Notes: generated from the letters alone by a model not told the origin. A stretch of DNA of 64,000 nucleotides from Artocarpus heterophyllus (GCA_025403435.1 JAJQZP010000247.1:186001-250000); one strand, 5' to 3'. Positions 1 through 12,399 are shown, numbered from the stretch's first letter. Numbers and translations: made by a program.

Positions 1-1359
1 AAGTTTGTTTATACATATTGTTTTCTCATGAAAACTTTTGTTGCAACAAGAATGTTTAACGAATGTTTCAATGACAAGGTATGTTAAAAGTATATTTATA
101 TATATGTATCACTTAATTAAGTGTTGCACACCCTATATTTATATTTATGATGTCCCAAAGGTTGGATTTGTAATGTTTGGTTTGGGACTAACTACCTCAA
201 TCCTCTCATGACGGTGCGCCTTTGATGTTTATGTTTATGGTACAACGCTTGGGCCCCTAAAGATAAAAGGAATAATGTTTCAATAAGAAAGTTTAACTGA
301 AAAGATATGTTCTATATAAACTTATGCCTCGTGCACTACTATGATTATGATTACGATTTTATGTAAAGATTTTTTATGAAATGTTTTATGTTGTGAGATA
401 GGAATGTGTACTTACTAAGCTTATGCTTACTTAGTTTATATCATATTGCAGATAAGGATAAGATGTAGGTTGACTAGGATGGAGGACAAGGACGAATGTG
501 TGTGCAAGGAGTGTTGGATTGGAAATGGAGTCATGTCATGAAAGGAATTTAAACTCAAACAAAAATTTGATATATTATGCTCGGCATTTTAATTTGTTTG
601 AGACTCAGTAATGTTTATGATATGTTCTTTTGAACTTATGTTTTATTAAATACAAAATTGTGTTTCTAGATTTTGGTTTCTTAGTTTTACTTTATCGAAA
701 CAAATATATGTGTGTGTTTTCTGGGATATTTCTCTGAGTGTTGTTGATTGTTTCAAACTTCTTATTGGTAATTATTAAGTTTAATGGTAAAAGCAACGTC
801 TTCTATCACTACAAGAAAAACTACATTTAAAGACATATTATTTACGACATATTGTTTTTGAATGTCGTTGAAAAGTACATACAACGACATCTTCAACAAA
901 GATATCATTAACGACATTTGAAATAATAATTAACGACATCTATATAGATGTCATCTTAAAGGTCTCCTTTTAACGACAATAGTTTAGTGTCGTTAAATTA
1001 TTTAACGACAAGTAAGAGATATCGTCAAAGCTTTGGAGATTCTACGACACCCCTTATAGACGATATTGGTCAAGATGTCGTCTATAAGGGGTGCCGTGGA
1101 ATCTCCAAGGCTTTGACGACATCTCTTACTTATCGTTAAATAATTTAACAACACTAAACTATTGTCGTTAAAAGAAAACTTTAAATACGGTATCTATATA
1201 TATGTCGTTAATTATTGTTTCAAATATTATTAACGACATGTTTGTTGTAGATGTCGTTATATGTATTTTTTAGCGACATTCAAAAACTATATGCAGTAAA
1301 TAATATGTCGTTAAATGTAGTTTTTCTTATAGTGTATGGTGCTCGTAAGGGGCGTTACA
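1..1359 (+). mobile_element. Gypsy-type LTR, 3' portion, cut by window edge
   Basis: This looks like the end of a long LTR. It ends in GGGCGTTACA at 1350-1359, the mirror of the TGTAACGCCC start common in plant Gypsy LTRs. Around 407-470 it has the sequence TACTTACTAAGC, a short gap, then GCAGATAAGG, an arrangement seen in chromovirus-type LTRs. The same layout occurs in the two solo LTRs at 23570-25976 and 33319-45304. A CACTA MITE (807-1334) interrupts it near its end. The left end and the target duplication partner (TAGGT at 1360-1364 on this side) lie outside the window, so solo LTR versus full element cannot be decided. Confidence 0.5.
807..1334. mobile_element. Foldback CACTA-type MITE
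   Basis: A 528-bp near-perfect inverted repeat. It starts CACTACAAGAAAAACTAC and ends with the complement, GTAGTTTTTCTTATAGTG. It is flanked by a 3-bp duplication TAT (804-806 and 1335-1337), the length typical of CACTA transposition. The two arms, about 807-1060 and 1080-1334, pair along almost their full length around a short centre near 1065. They carry many copies of AACGACAT/ATGTCGTT, which look like subterminal transposase-binding motifs. There is no coding capacity. A transcript would form a long hairpin, a plausible small-RNA source. Confidence 0.88.
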
Positions 1360-1407
1360 TAGGTTTCCATATATAGAGAAGTCATTAATAGTCCACATCA
1401 ACATTAC

Positions 1408-1998
1408 TCAAACTGTGGTGGTATCTTTGTGAAAAGCATCTCGAACTTCTTTCCCAATTTCCCATATGTCAATGTCATTTCGAGGTTGATTAGGTCTATA
1501 GAGCAATAAAGTTAACATCAAGAACATCCACTCCATGCATAAATTCAGTGGAAGATTGTAGTTGACAAGTATGATAAGCCAAGTATTGTGCTTACTACTA
1601 AAATTACTGTAAGGATTCATTCTATTTGTAGATAAAAAATGATTAACATTCCTAGGTTCTGCACTAAATTCTACATTCTCCACATTAAAAGTCTTCCACT
1701 GTGGTGAATCAATTGGATGTCTCAACATTCTATCATTGGTCTTCCTATCATAGTACCGAGTTAAATCCTTTATATGATTCGCATTCTGAAACAGCTTCAA
1801 GCGTAATTCTATTGGAATAAACCACAACATCTTTGTTGGTACACCTTTTCTTCCATTCAATGGTTTCTCGGCTTTCTTCTTCCTAGACTCATTATACATC
1901 GAGCATTCATCTAATTCTTCACACTGTTTTTGGTATAGCATGCAATCATTTGAGCATACATGTATCTTCTTGTACTCTATTCCTAGAGTTTTGTATGC
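1408..1998 (-). pseudogene. CACTA TNP2-type transposase fragment
   Basis: The minus strand encodes about 195 residues that align with the middle of plant TNP2 transposases. Landmarks are IHVCSNDC near the start, then LRHPIDSPQW, EPRNVNHFLSTNRMNPYSN and the IILVNYNLP block. The same blocks occur in the fuller transposase at 27528-31079, but residues differ widely, so this is a different CACTA lineage. It has neither the N-terminal part nor the DUF4218/DUF4216 C-terminal part, and the frame ends shortly after the DIDIW motif. It is a dead internal fragment. Confidence 0.8.
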
Positions 1999-2209
1999 TT
2001 ATCATATATCCAATAAATATGAATATAATAAATTCTTTATTGATTAAAATATCTCCAAAAAACATATTACATTTTTACTTTTTAGGACATACATATCTAA
2101 CAGTATATGCATGTTAAACAAGCTTGGGCTGTTATTCGGTAAGTACTATTCTTGTTTTATAATGTCTTGATTAAAACATCTGGCTTTGTTTCGATCTTGT
2201 GGGAAGTGG

Positions 2210-2641
2210 AAGGTCCCTTAACCTGGAATGGTGAAGGTTAATATTGATGCTGCTATATAACCACCTTGCTTTTTTCGGGATTGACATGTATAAAGACTGA
2301 CACGGATCATGTTTAAGATGCAATAGCAATTCGGATAATAGGTAATCTTAGTCCTCATATGGTGGAGTGTGTAGCGTAGGACTTATTTTGTTATAAATTG
2401 AGGATTCGTAATTGGGTTATCAAGTTGGATGCAATTAATGTTGTTAATGCTCTTCGGTTTTCTTCTTCCCTTTTTTTTTTTTTTTATTTTTTTTACCACC
2501 CCAAGGGCTCCTAAAGCTTCAATTGTTGGTGATATTTGTGAAGCTATTTAAAAAAACGAAAAATGGGTTGGTTTACTCTTGAGGGAATTTGGTAGCCTAC
2601 TATTCAGCTAATCAATGCTTGTTATTTTTTAATGAATTTGT
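2210..2641 (+). pseudogene. RNase H-like (LINE or RVT_3) remnant, upstream part
   Basis: Broken plus-strand reading frames resemble the RNase H domain found at the end of plant LINEs and in related RVT_3 proteins. PGMVKVNIDAA appears near 2230, then IKLDAINVVNAL near 2420 and a VGDICEAI-like stretch near 2530. Stops and frameshifts are frequent, and a T-run at 2471-2486 breaks the frame. The Copia element at 2642-11985 interrupts it. The downstream piece continues at 11986. Confidence 0.5.
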
Positions 2642-4517
2642 TGTTGGAATTAAAACATGAAATGCAACGGAAGGAACGGATCGTTGACAAACAAAAATTT
2701 TCTGAAAACTTTGTTTTATCGGGAATAGATATATAATTTTAATTATAGAAAGCTTTAGGAATTTTTTACTAACCTTTTGAAGACTATCAGGGTATCCTAG
2801 CTTTCCTCTTTGACACCACGATCTTCCAAACCAGGCCTCCACACCAATGGAAAGACGAGTGGGTGTCAAACTGCAAGAATGAATTATCCTCACACTTTTC
2901 TGAATCTGCTATGTACTCAACACATGAGATAGCAGACCTTTTTCTTTAAAGAAGAACTCTCAGTTTTTCTCTCTTAAAATTATGTGAATAAAAATTACTG
3001 AGATAACTGTTATCTCTCCCTTTTTATAACTGAGCCATTAGTCATTTTTCTTTCCCTTTTCTTTTCCTTTCCTTTTTCTTCTTTTCTTTCTTTTCCCGTT
3101 TGTTTCTCCCGGATCTTCTTTCCGGATTCCACACATACATATGTATATGAATATTAGTTTCCATGAAATAAAGAAAGCAATTGGCTTCTTTTTTCTTTTT
3201 TTTTTAATAATATTATATTAATATATATATTAATATATTATAAAATCTTATAAATATATATAAAAAGATTTGGTTCAAAACCATATATATATATATATCC
3301 AAATCTAGATTCAAAAATAAATCACATTTATTTAAGAATAGATTTTAACAATAATCAATTAATCAACTAATGCTCAGTTAAATGTGATAACATTTATCAC
3401 TTTACATTATGTGTCACAGAGAACATTTTTCTGTGTCACGTTAATAATTCAAGTGTGAAAAATTAATTCAGAATTCAAAAATTCTGAATTATACATGTAT
3501 AATTCATTCTATGCAAATTCCAATATAGTGTTACAGAGGTGGTATTGGGGACCTATGGACCTATAACCCAAGCTCCAATAAATTTGACATTTAATTAAAC
3601 TCTTTAATTAATGTGCCAAATTTATTAGTTTCAGTGTTACTCCACTAAAAACCTGAAACTGAACTCTTGAGATTATAGTAGAATTACTCAAAGAAAATTA
3701 ACGAGTAGTCCATTGATATAATCATTACATATAAGTCAGTCCTCCATAAATAGTTCATAATAAGAGCTAGGTTCAGTTTCCGTTCACCTCTCTTATTACA
3801 TCTTTATCCTTGAGTTCCAATAATTCTCTAATGAACAATTAATTCATAATCTTATTATGAACGAGCGCTCTACTGTTCAAACCTTGAATTATCACTCAAG
3901 AGAACTATTTTTCTAACTTCCATAGGAAGGAATAGATTCCATATCTGTATAATATTATTCCCAGCCATTTATTACTTTATGTTTCCAAGATGCTAAGTTA
4001 TAATATGTGCTTAGACAAATCTTACTATGCAAGTCAAAAAACATAATGTAATAAATAGGAGTCTAATAAATACTCAGGATTAAGACTGTCAAATATATGA
4101 TCATCATAGTGATAAATTTGAATACTCTATTTGTAACGGATGATTATTAGAGATTCATAATTTATCTGGTCCAGTCCTATATAATCTCATTATATAAAGT
4201 ACCTCAAATCCAATGTCTCTACATTAATAGTCCGGATAATGACTATTTCATTTTAGATAAGATTGGACCGTACTTGTAACTTTTAATTAAAGATCCCAAA
4301 CTTTAATTAATTATTATGGACTATTTAGATTATTATCTATAAATTTTATTCCTAAACAAATAACACTTATATGCTAAATTTATAGTCATGGAATTTTCTT
4401 GATGTTTATAAATGTATTCATAATACATATAATCAACCAAAATAATAATAAATGTCATTTTATTTATTTATTAACAATATGCACAATGTTACAGCTTTTA
4501 GGGCACAAAACCCAACA
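2642..4517 (-). repeat. Copia-1 3' LTR
   Basis: A 1,876-bp LTR, nearly identical to 10089-11985. It starts TGTTGGAATTAAAACATG and ends CCAAACCC-like with the last bases CCCAACA (window orientation). AT-repeat length changes near 3190-3300 explain most of the length difference from its partner. Small ORFs inside it appear in both LTRs and are not genes. Confidence 0.93.
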
Positions 4518-4534
4518 ATCTCCCACTTGCCCTA
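4518..4534 (-). other. Copia-1 polypurine tract
   Basis: On the minus strand the sequence just inside the 3' LTR reads TAGGGCAAGTGGGAGAT, directly next to the LTR edge. This is the usual place for the plus-strand primer of a Copia element. It overlaps the stop codon of pol. Confidence 0.75.
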
Positions 4535-7500
4535 AAGCAGGTGAGACATGTCTCTAAGACCTAAGCCTTCCAAGTGTCCCTCAAAGCTCTTTGCAGGTAA
4601 CGTCTTGGTGAAAGGGTCAGCAAGGTTGTTTTCCAACGCTATCTTCACAACTTTCACATCGCCTCGATGCACTATCTCTCTAATCAAATGATATTTTCTT
4701 TCTATATGCTTTCCTCTTTTGTGGCTTCTAGGTTCTCTTGAATTTGCCACTGCACCACTGTTGTCACAATACAGTATGAGTGGTTTATCCATGTCTGGAA
4801 CTACTTCCAAATCATTTAAGAACTTACGGAGCCAAACAGCTTCTTTAGCTGCTTCACAAGCAGCCACATATTCTGCTTCCATAGTTGAATCAGCAATACA
4901 AGATTGTTTGATGCTTCTCCAAACTATGGCTCCACCACCAAAAGTAAACACTGATCCAGACGTAGATTTACGTGTGTCTTTGTCTGATTGAAAATCAGAA
5001 TCAGTGTATCCAATGGGAATCAAATTCTCACCAGAATAAACTAGCATATAGTTTCTCGTTCTCCTAAGATACTTGAGAATATGTTTAACCGCTACCCAAT
5101 GATCTAATCCTGGGTTGGATTGATACCGACTGACTATACCCACCGCATAGCAAATGTCAGGTCTTGTACACAACATGGCATACATTAGACTTCCTACTGC
5201 AGATGCATAGGGTACCCGTCTCATATTTTCTTCCTCTTGAGGTGTCTTAGGACACTGCTCTTTTGAAAGATAAACTCCATGACGTGTAGGCAAATTACCT
5301 TTCTTGGAGTTCTGCATCGAAAATCTGATAAGCACCTTATCAATATACGATGCCTGAGACAGCGCCAATAGTTTGTTCTTGCGATCTCTTATGAGTTGGA
5401 TTCCAAGAACATAACTTGCTTCTCCTAAATCTTTCATTTGGAAATTGCTGGCGAGCCATTTCTTTACATCAGATAATACGCCTACATCATTCCCAATGAG
5501 TAGGATATCATCTACATAAAGAACCAAGAAGACCACCTTCTTTTCTTTGATGTACATGTAAACACAAGGTTCATCAATATTTTGATCGAAACCATAAGAT
5601 TTGATCGCTTCATCAAATCTCAAGTTCCAAGATCTTGAAGCTTGCTTGAGTCCATAGATGGACCTCTGCAACTTGCAAACTTTTTGCTCTTGACCTTTAA
5701 CTACAAACCCTTCTGGTTGCACCATATAGATGCTTTCCTCAAGATAGCCATTCAAAAAGGCAGTCTTGATATCCATTTGCCATATCTCATAATCAAGACA
5801 AGTAGCAATGGATAAAAGAATCCGAATGGATTTAAGCATAGCTACAGGCGAGAAAGTTTCTTCATAGTCAACTCCCTCTTTTTGGGTGTAACCCTTTGCC
5901 ACAAGCCTAGCTTTGAAAGTCTCAACTTTCCCATCCACTCCTCTTTTCTTCTTGTAAATCCATTTGCACCCTATGGGTTTTATCCCTTCAGGTAGGTCTA
6001 CAAGATCCCAGACTGAATTGGAGTACATTGACTCCATTTCAAGGTTCATAGCCTCCAGCCATTTTTCCTTCTCAGAAACTTCCATTGCATCATGATATGT
6101 CAATGGATCATCTTCACCATTATCAGAGATTGCAACATTTGCTTCTCCAAGTTCCCTGTAGCGAGCAGGTGGTCTCACAACCCTCCCACTACGTCGAGGT
6201 GGTATGACATTCTGATAGGAAGATGTGGCCTCCTCATTTTGTCCTTCGACAACAGTTGTCGGTTGCGGTCTGATCTGATCAGAAAGTAACTCTTCAAGTA
6301 CAATTTTGCTACGAGGTTTATAGTTTGTCATATAATCATTCTCGAGAAAAGTGGCATTTGTCGATACAAATACTTTCTTATCCTGTGGACTATAAAACAA
6401 ACCTCCCCTCGTTCCCTTTGGGTATCCCACAAATAAGCATACTTCAGAACGTGGTTCCAACTTCCCAGTCTTACCTTTCAGCACATGTGCTGGACACCCC
6501 CATATACGGATATGTCGCATACTAGGTTTGCGACCATTCCATAACTCTAGAGGTGTTTTTGAAATAGACTTAGATGGAACTATGTTTAGAAGATATACTG
6601 CAGTTTGTAGTGCATATCCCCAAAATGAAGTGGGTAATGATGAGTAGCTAAGCATGGATCTCACCATATCAAGCAACGTTCTATTTCTTCTCTCTGCAAC
6701 ACCATTTTGTTGTGGTGTTCCAGGTGCGGTGAGTTGTGATAGAATACCATGTTCTATCATATAATCCTTGAATTCAGTATCAAGGTATTCTCCTCCTCGA
6801 TCAGATCGAAGACTCTTCACCGTCTTACCTAATTGCTTTTCAGCTTCCGCTTGGAATTCTTTGAACTTTCCAAAAGTTTCAGATTTCCTTTGCATTAGGT
6901 ATATTTAACCATACCTTGAATAATCGTCAATAAATGTGATGAAATATTCGTAACCACCACGGGCTTGTACATTCATTGGACCACAGACGTCTGAATGTAC
7001 TAGCTCAAGTGGTTCCTTGGCCCTTTTGCCTTTTGCAGAGAAAGGCCTCTTAGTCATTTTACCTTCAAGACAAGATTCACAAACTGGTAGAAAACTAACT
7101 TTTAGCTCTTTTAAAGGACCCTCCTTTACCAGTCTGTTAATTCTGTCAAGGTTGACATGACCTAATCTAAGGTGCCATAGGTATGTTTCATTATTAGAAG
7201 AAATCTTTTGCTTCTTGGGTTTAGGTTGTTCAACTTTGAACATTTCGGTATTGAGCAGTGCTTTTTCGTTGGGCCTTAAGGTGTAAAGCCCATTTTCCAG
7301 ATGCGCAGAACAAATATCCAAACCATTTCTAGAAATATTAACATAATAATTATTAAAAGAAACATTAAACATTTGTTCAAACAACCTGGAAACAGAAATC
7401 AAATTTCTGCGAAAACAAAGAATGTAATAAACATTGTCTAAAATTAAAAACTTATTTCTAAAATAAAGTTTAACAACTCCCACTGCTCTTGTCGATCTCC

Positions 7501-7625
7501 CGTTCCCACTCTCATCGTTTGTTCCCCGTCGGCAAGCTCCCTTGAAGAACTAAGCATCTACAAAGAATAACAAACATGGTTAGTTGCCCCTGAATCAATT
7601 ATCCAAGGTGAAGTATCATCTTCAA
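4532..7625 (-). pseudogene. Copia-1 pol: protease, integrase, RT, RNase H
   Basis: The protease active site DSGA is at 7585-7596, with in-frame stops soon after it. The integrase zinc region (WHLRLGHVN, then CESCLEG) and the first core Asp (HSDVCGP) lie in 6905-7483. An in-frame TAA at 6905-6907 interrupts the integrase just after DDYSRYG. The frame resumes three codons later and stays open for 787 residues to 4532. It carries the last part of the integrase core, including the catalytic Glu in GVAERRNR, then the Copia-type reverse transcriptase with YVDD at 5507-5518 (residue about 460). RNase H follows, with motifs such as STMEAEYVA and LYCDNSGA. The long open stretch suggests recent activity. 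The stops in protease and integrase disable this copy. Confidence 0.93.
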
Positions 7626-7713
7626 CTAAACAAGCTTCTAAAACGATTCAATCTGATTTACCGTTGTTCTTCTTTTCTTTGAGCTCCTGAAGATACTTCT
7701 TGCAGTTTCTCTT

Positions 7714-8510
7714 CTAGTGCCCAACTACACCGCAGTGGAAACATTTTCCTTTAGGCTTCTTTTGGTTGGAGCTCCTTTTGCTGTTATTGCTTTTGTTCTT
7801 CTTAGGTTGCCTTCCATTCTTAGACTTACCACTTCCTTCAGTCCCCTTCCTCTTCTTATTCTTTTGGGCAGAAGAGGAGGGTTGAGCTTCTGCAACATTT
7901 GCCTCAGCTTCTTTAGTCTTTTCTTTCGAAATAGACTCGAAGGTTTGAAGCTCATTAAGCAACTCAGTCATGTTATATTTCAGCTTGTTCATGAAATAGT
8001 TGCTTTTGAACTGAAGGAACGCAAGGGAGAGGGTTTCCAAAATCATCCCTACCTGTGTGGCTTCATCTATCATAGCCCCGTTGACCTCGGCCTCATGGAG
8101 ATTAACCATGTTGAGAACATGTTCTCTGACCGAAATCCCTGCCTTCATTTTTGCATTCATTACTGCCTTAACGGCTTCGTGGCATGCCTTTTCAGAAGGT
8201 TTACTAAACATGTCTTGCAGATACTGCTTATCTCATAAGCGGTCTCTATGCTTTCGTGCTTCATCCTAAGCACGTCAGACATCCCGGCCAAAAGAAAACA
8301 GCGGGCCTTATTATTTGCCTCGATCCAACGATCATATGCTTCACGTACATTACGAGAAGCATTGGAAGCAGGCTCTGGAGGACATTCCTCCGTCAGGACA
8401 AACTTGTAACTTTCGCAAATTAGTACAATGTTCATGTTACTCTTCCACTTGACAAAATTATCTCCGGTTAATTTTTCATTTGAGAGAATTGCGATGATTG
8501 GATTAGACAT
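7714..8510 (-). pseudogene. Copia-1 gag
   Basis: The likely start Met is at 8508-8510 (MSNPIIAILSNEKLTGDNF), which matches the usual N-terminus of Copia gag. The frame runs to about 8225, where a frameshift moves the rest (MFSKPSEKACHEAVK onward) to another frame. A lysine/serine-rich stretch leads into the zinc knuckle CFHCGVVGH. A TAG stop (7714-7716) falls inside the knuckle, before its last Cys. Gag would package the element RNA. This copy cannot make an intact one. Confidence 0.88.
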
Positions 8511-10070
8511 TGTCGCTGTAATAAATAAATAAAATAGCATAAATTAAAATGGTTGCATAAACATCAATATATGTTTTGGAATAGTAAACGTGATGCGTGA
8601 TGCATATGAAAAACACAAAAAAAATATTTTACTAATTCCACTATTATTCAATTTTAATAAATAAAGTGCCGCCGTAGGGTAGGTCAAATTATTTATGAAT
8701 TGCATTGAGACATTCTCAATTAATAAATATATTCAAAATATCTCATATTTTCTATATTTATTAATAACCGTTTATTTTGGTCAAGATATAATTAACAATT
8801 TAATTATGTCTTTATGAGTGTAACCCACTATTTTGGATTTTAACAACTTAACTCAAAATTGCCGCCGTAGGGTAGGTCAATTTTGAAATACATTATAAAA
8901 TCCTATCTCAAGGAAGCCAACCTTGATATTGATTTAAATGGACACCTTCCGTAGGGAGGACGAAATCAAAGCGTCGCGAGGCGCCACCTAAATCTCACGG
9001 TGTTGTACTAATAGTGAAAACCGCAGGTTATATTGTCATATTACCTTCTCCCACTCATTATTTTAGAAGATGTGTTTTATCTTATAAAACATCATATGTT
9101 TCATAATTCTAGTAGTTAAAAACAATTTTTAATTACTAGATTATATTATGTGTTAATAGAATCTCATTCTATTTACACTTAAATAAATTACCAGATTTTC
9201 TAAAAATCTAAATTTATTATGAATTGTCTAAGTTACCAAATATTAAACAATTTAAAATTAGATAACTTAGAATTAATGTGAATTTTACTAAGTCTTAATT
9301 GTTAAAACTAAATTCACATTATTTGGTTGATTAATAAATTAAGTTTCTATAAAACCAGCCCAATTAATTTAATCTTATTAAATTAATGCTAACACATATT
9401 AATTCATTTTATAAACTCCTTTATAAAAATAATATGCTAAGCGTATGCATGTCATGTTACAATAACTATAAGTGGGCACTTTCCTAGATGACATGTTATC
9501 ATGCATGAACATGTTATCACAATCATCATATGAAAATAAAAATGAAAATAAACAATGAATTTTTGACCGGGTCCTTTTGGATAATTAAAATTACAACCCA
9601 AAGAATAAAAAATAAAAAAATTACAGGGGTCTTCTTGTAATTTATACATAATTCCCTGCTCCAATTTTGTGGTCTTCATCAAATGGTTTATTGTGCAACA
9701 ATTTGCTGGATTGCCTTTGAAATCTGATAGGCCCATAGTTCTCAACTGGGCCAAAAAATCCAATGGACATCTTTTTCTTCATCGCTCCACGTGTAGCAAG
9801 TGAAAGAGAGAAGAGAAGAAAAAATAATGATAATAAATTACAAAGAGCCTATAACCCTTTATGGGTTTACACAGATTGATCTAATCAAACTGAAAATAAA
9901 AATTATTAATCCAAAAGGACCATATAATTAACGACCAAAAATCCTTTCATTAAACAACCATTCATCACATGAATAAAAATTAATAAAGATGCAAAGTGCC
10001 TACAAACAAGCATCAAAAACATGATATCATCAAAATAAAATCATGTTTAATTAATATTATATATGCTATA
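8511..10070 (-). other. Copia-1 untranslated leader between PBS and gag
   Basis: About 1.5 kb without a supported gene. It is AT-rich and contains two copies of a 20-bp GC-rich motif (8668-8687 and 8861-8880, GCCGCCGTAGGGTAGGTCAA) and a weaker third copy near 8946. Small ORFs here look spurious. Long leaders of this kind usually carry packaging and dimerisation signals, but none can be proved from sequence alone. Confidence 0.6.
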
Positions 10071-10086
10071 ACCCGCTCTGATACCA
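10071..10086 (-). other. Copia-1 primer binding site (initiator tRNA-Met)
   Basis: On the minus strand the sequence is TGGTATCAGAGCGGGT, starting two bases inside the 5' LTR. TGGTATCAGAGC is the standard plant Copia PBS, complementary to the 3' end of initiator methionine tRNA. It fixes the orientation of the element. Confidence 0.93.
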
Positions 10087-10088
10087 TT

Positions 10089-11985
10089 TGTTGGAATTAA
10101 AACATGAAATGCAGCGGAAGGAACGGATCGTTGACAAACAAAAATTTTCTGAAACTTTGTTTTATCGGGAATAGATATATAATTTTAATTACAGAAAGCT
10201 TTAGGAATTTTTTACTAACCTTTTGAAGACTATCAGGGTATCCTAGCTTTCCTCTTTGACACCACGATCTTCCAAACCAGGCCTCCACACCAATGGAAAG
10301 ACGAGTGGGCGTCAAACTGCAAGAATGAATTATCCTCACACTTTTCTGAATCTGCTATGTACTCAACACATGAGATAGCAGACCTTTTTCTTTAGAGAAG
10401 AACTCTCAGTTTTTCTCTCTAAAAATTATGTGAATAAAAATTATTGAGATAACTGTTATCTCTTCCTTTTTATAACTGAGCCATTAGTCATTTTTCTTTC
10501 CCTTTTCTTTTCCTTTCTTTTTCTTCTTTTCTTTCTTTTCCCGTTTGTTTCTCCCGGATCTTCTTTCCGGATTCCACACATACATATGTATATAAATATT
10601 AGTTTCCGTGAAATAAAGAAAGCAATTGGCTTCTTTTTTTTTTTTTTTTTTTTAATATTATATTAATATATATATATATATTAATATATTATAAAATCTT
10701 ATAAATATATATAAAAAGATATGGTTCAAAACCATATATATATATATATATATCCAAATCTAGATTCAAAAATAAATCACATTTATTTAAGAATAGATTT
10801 TAACAATAATCAATTAATCAACTAATGCTCAGTTAAATGTGATAACATTTATCACTTTACATTATGTGTCACAGAGAACATTTTTTCTGTGTCACGTTAA
10901 TAATTCAAGTGTGAAAAATTAATTCAGAATTCAAAAATTCTGAATTATACATGTATAATTCATTCTATGCAAAATCCAATATAGTGTTACAGAGGTGGTA
11001 TTGGGGACCTATGGACCTATAACCCAAGCTCCAATAAATTTGACATTTAATTAAACTCTTTAATTAATGTGCCAAATTTATTAGTTTCAGTGTTACTCCA
11101 CTAAAAACCTGAAACTGAACTCTTGAGATTATAGTAGAATTACTCAAAGAAAATTAACGAGTAGTCCATTGATATAATCATTACATATAAGTCAGTCCTC
11201 CATAAATAGTTCATAATAAGAGCTAGGTTCAGTTTCCGTTCACCTCTCTTATTACATCTTTATCCTTGAGTTCCAATAATTCTCTAATGAACAATTAATT
11301 CATAATCTTATTATGAACGAGCGCTCTACTGTTCAAACCTTGAATTATCACTCAAGAGAACTATTTTTCTAACTTCCATAGGAAGGAATAGATTCCATAT
11401 CTGTATAATATTATTCCCAGCCATTTATTACTTTATGTTTCCAAGATGCTAAGTTATAATCTGTGCTTAGACAAATCTTACTATGCAAGTCAAAAAACAT
11501 AATGTAATAAATAGGAGTCTAATAAATACTCAGGATTAAGACTGTCAAATATATGATCATCATAGTGATAAATTTGAATACTCTATTTGTAACGGATGAT
11601 TATTAGAGATTCATAATTTATCTGGTCCAGTCCTATATAATCTCATTATATAAAGTACCTCCAACCCAATGTCTCTACATTAATAGTCTGGATAATGACT
11701 ATTTCATTTTAGATAAGATTGGACCGTACTTGTAATTTTTAATTAAAGATCCCAAACTTTAATTAATTATTACGGACTATTTAGATTATTATCTATAAAT
11801 TTTATCCCCAAGCAAATAACACTTATATGCTAAATTTATAGTCACATAAATAATCATGGAATTTTCTTGATGTTTATAAATGTATTCATAATACATATAA
11901 TCAACCAAAATAATAATAAATGTCATTTTATTTATTTATTAACAATATGTACAATGTCACAGCTTTTAGGGCACCAAACCCAACA
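10089..11985 (-). repeat. Copia-1 5' LTR
   Basis: A 1,897-bp LTR with TG...CA ends, nearly identical to 2642-4517. A longer T/TA tract near 10637-10690 and a few indels account for the length difference. It would hold the promoter of the element. TATA-like runs are too many to choose one. Confidence 0.93.
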
Positions 11986-12100
11986 TTTGTTTGGATAGAT
12001 GTTTTGCCTTGTTTCATTGGCTGTTCGTACATGTTGGTATTACAATTGAGCTATAAAAGTCAGCTTTTCCCTTAAGAAAATAATAATAATAGTAGTAGAG
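11986..12100 (+). pseudogene. RNase H-like remnant, downstream part
   Basis: This continues the pseudogene at 2210-2641 after the Copia-1 insertion and begins with the second copy of the target duplication TTTGT. Translated across the insertion site it gives a short tail of the type that ends plant LINE RNase H domains. An A-rich AATAATAATAGTAG tail follows at about 12078-12100, which fits a LINE 3' end. Confidence 0.4.
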
Positions 12101-12399
12101 AATGATTGAGCTCCGCGATAAGAAACAAATTAGTCGTTAATCCCTCTCCAAATAGTAGTCAATCCCGCCGCTGCTGTGCTGTCAACCATCGGGCGATGTC
12201 AATTAAGTACCAAATATTGATCTTCATACATAATCAATGTGTGTAATAAATCAATGCAACAAGAGAAGCGTTCTTTGTGTGTATAACAACAACTTAGGGG
12301 CATCTTTTTGTCCCGCACACTAAAAAAATAATAATAACTGATGACCAAACTTATGTAAAAAAATGAATGACAGCAACAATACTTTTAACTTTCAAATTA

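Larger units (their letters stand above)
2642..11985 (-). mobile_element. Complete Copia LTR retrotransposon (Copia-1)
   Basis: A 9,344-bp element with two long LTRs (2642-4517 and 10089-11985), both bounded by TG...CA and flanked by a perfect 5-bp duplication TTTGT (2637-2641 and 11986-11990). A PBS complementary to initiator tRNA-Met lies inside the right LTR and a polypurine tract inside the left one, so transcription runs on the minus strand. Domain order in that direction is gag with zinc knuckle, protease, integrase, reverse transcriptase, RNase H, the Copia order. Spot comparison of the LTRs shows roughly 2-3% difference, so insertion was fairly recent. The coding region nevertheless has one frameshift and several stops, so this copy is not autonomous. 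Confidence 0.95.

Noticed and set aside
2612..2893. Conserved 80-93-codon minus-strand ORF, repeated at 10097-10339
   Set aside because: It is conserved only because both copies lie in the two LTRs of Copia-1. No known domain, and the C-terminal parts differ by frameshift.
4719..6525. Plus-strand ORFs across the Copia-1 pol region
   Set aside because: Antisense shadows of a well-supported reverse transcriptase/integrase frame.
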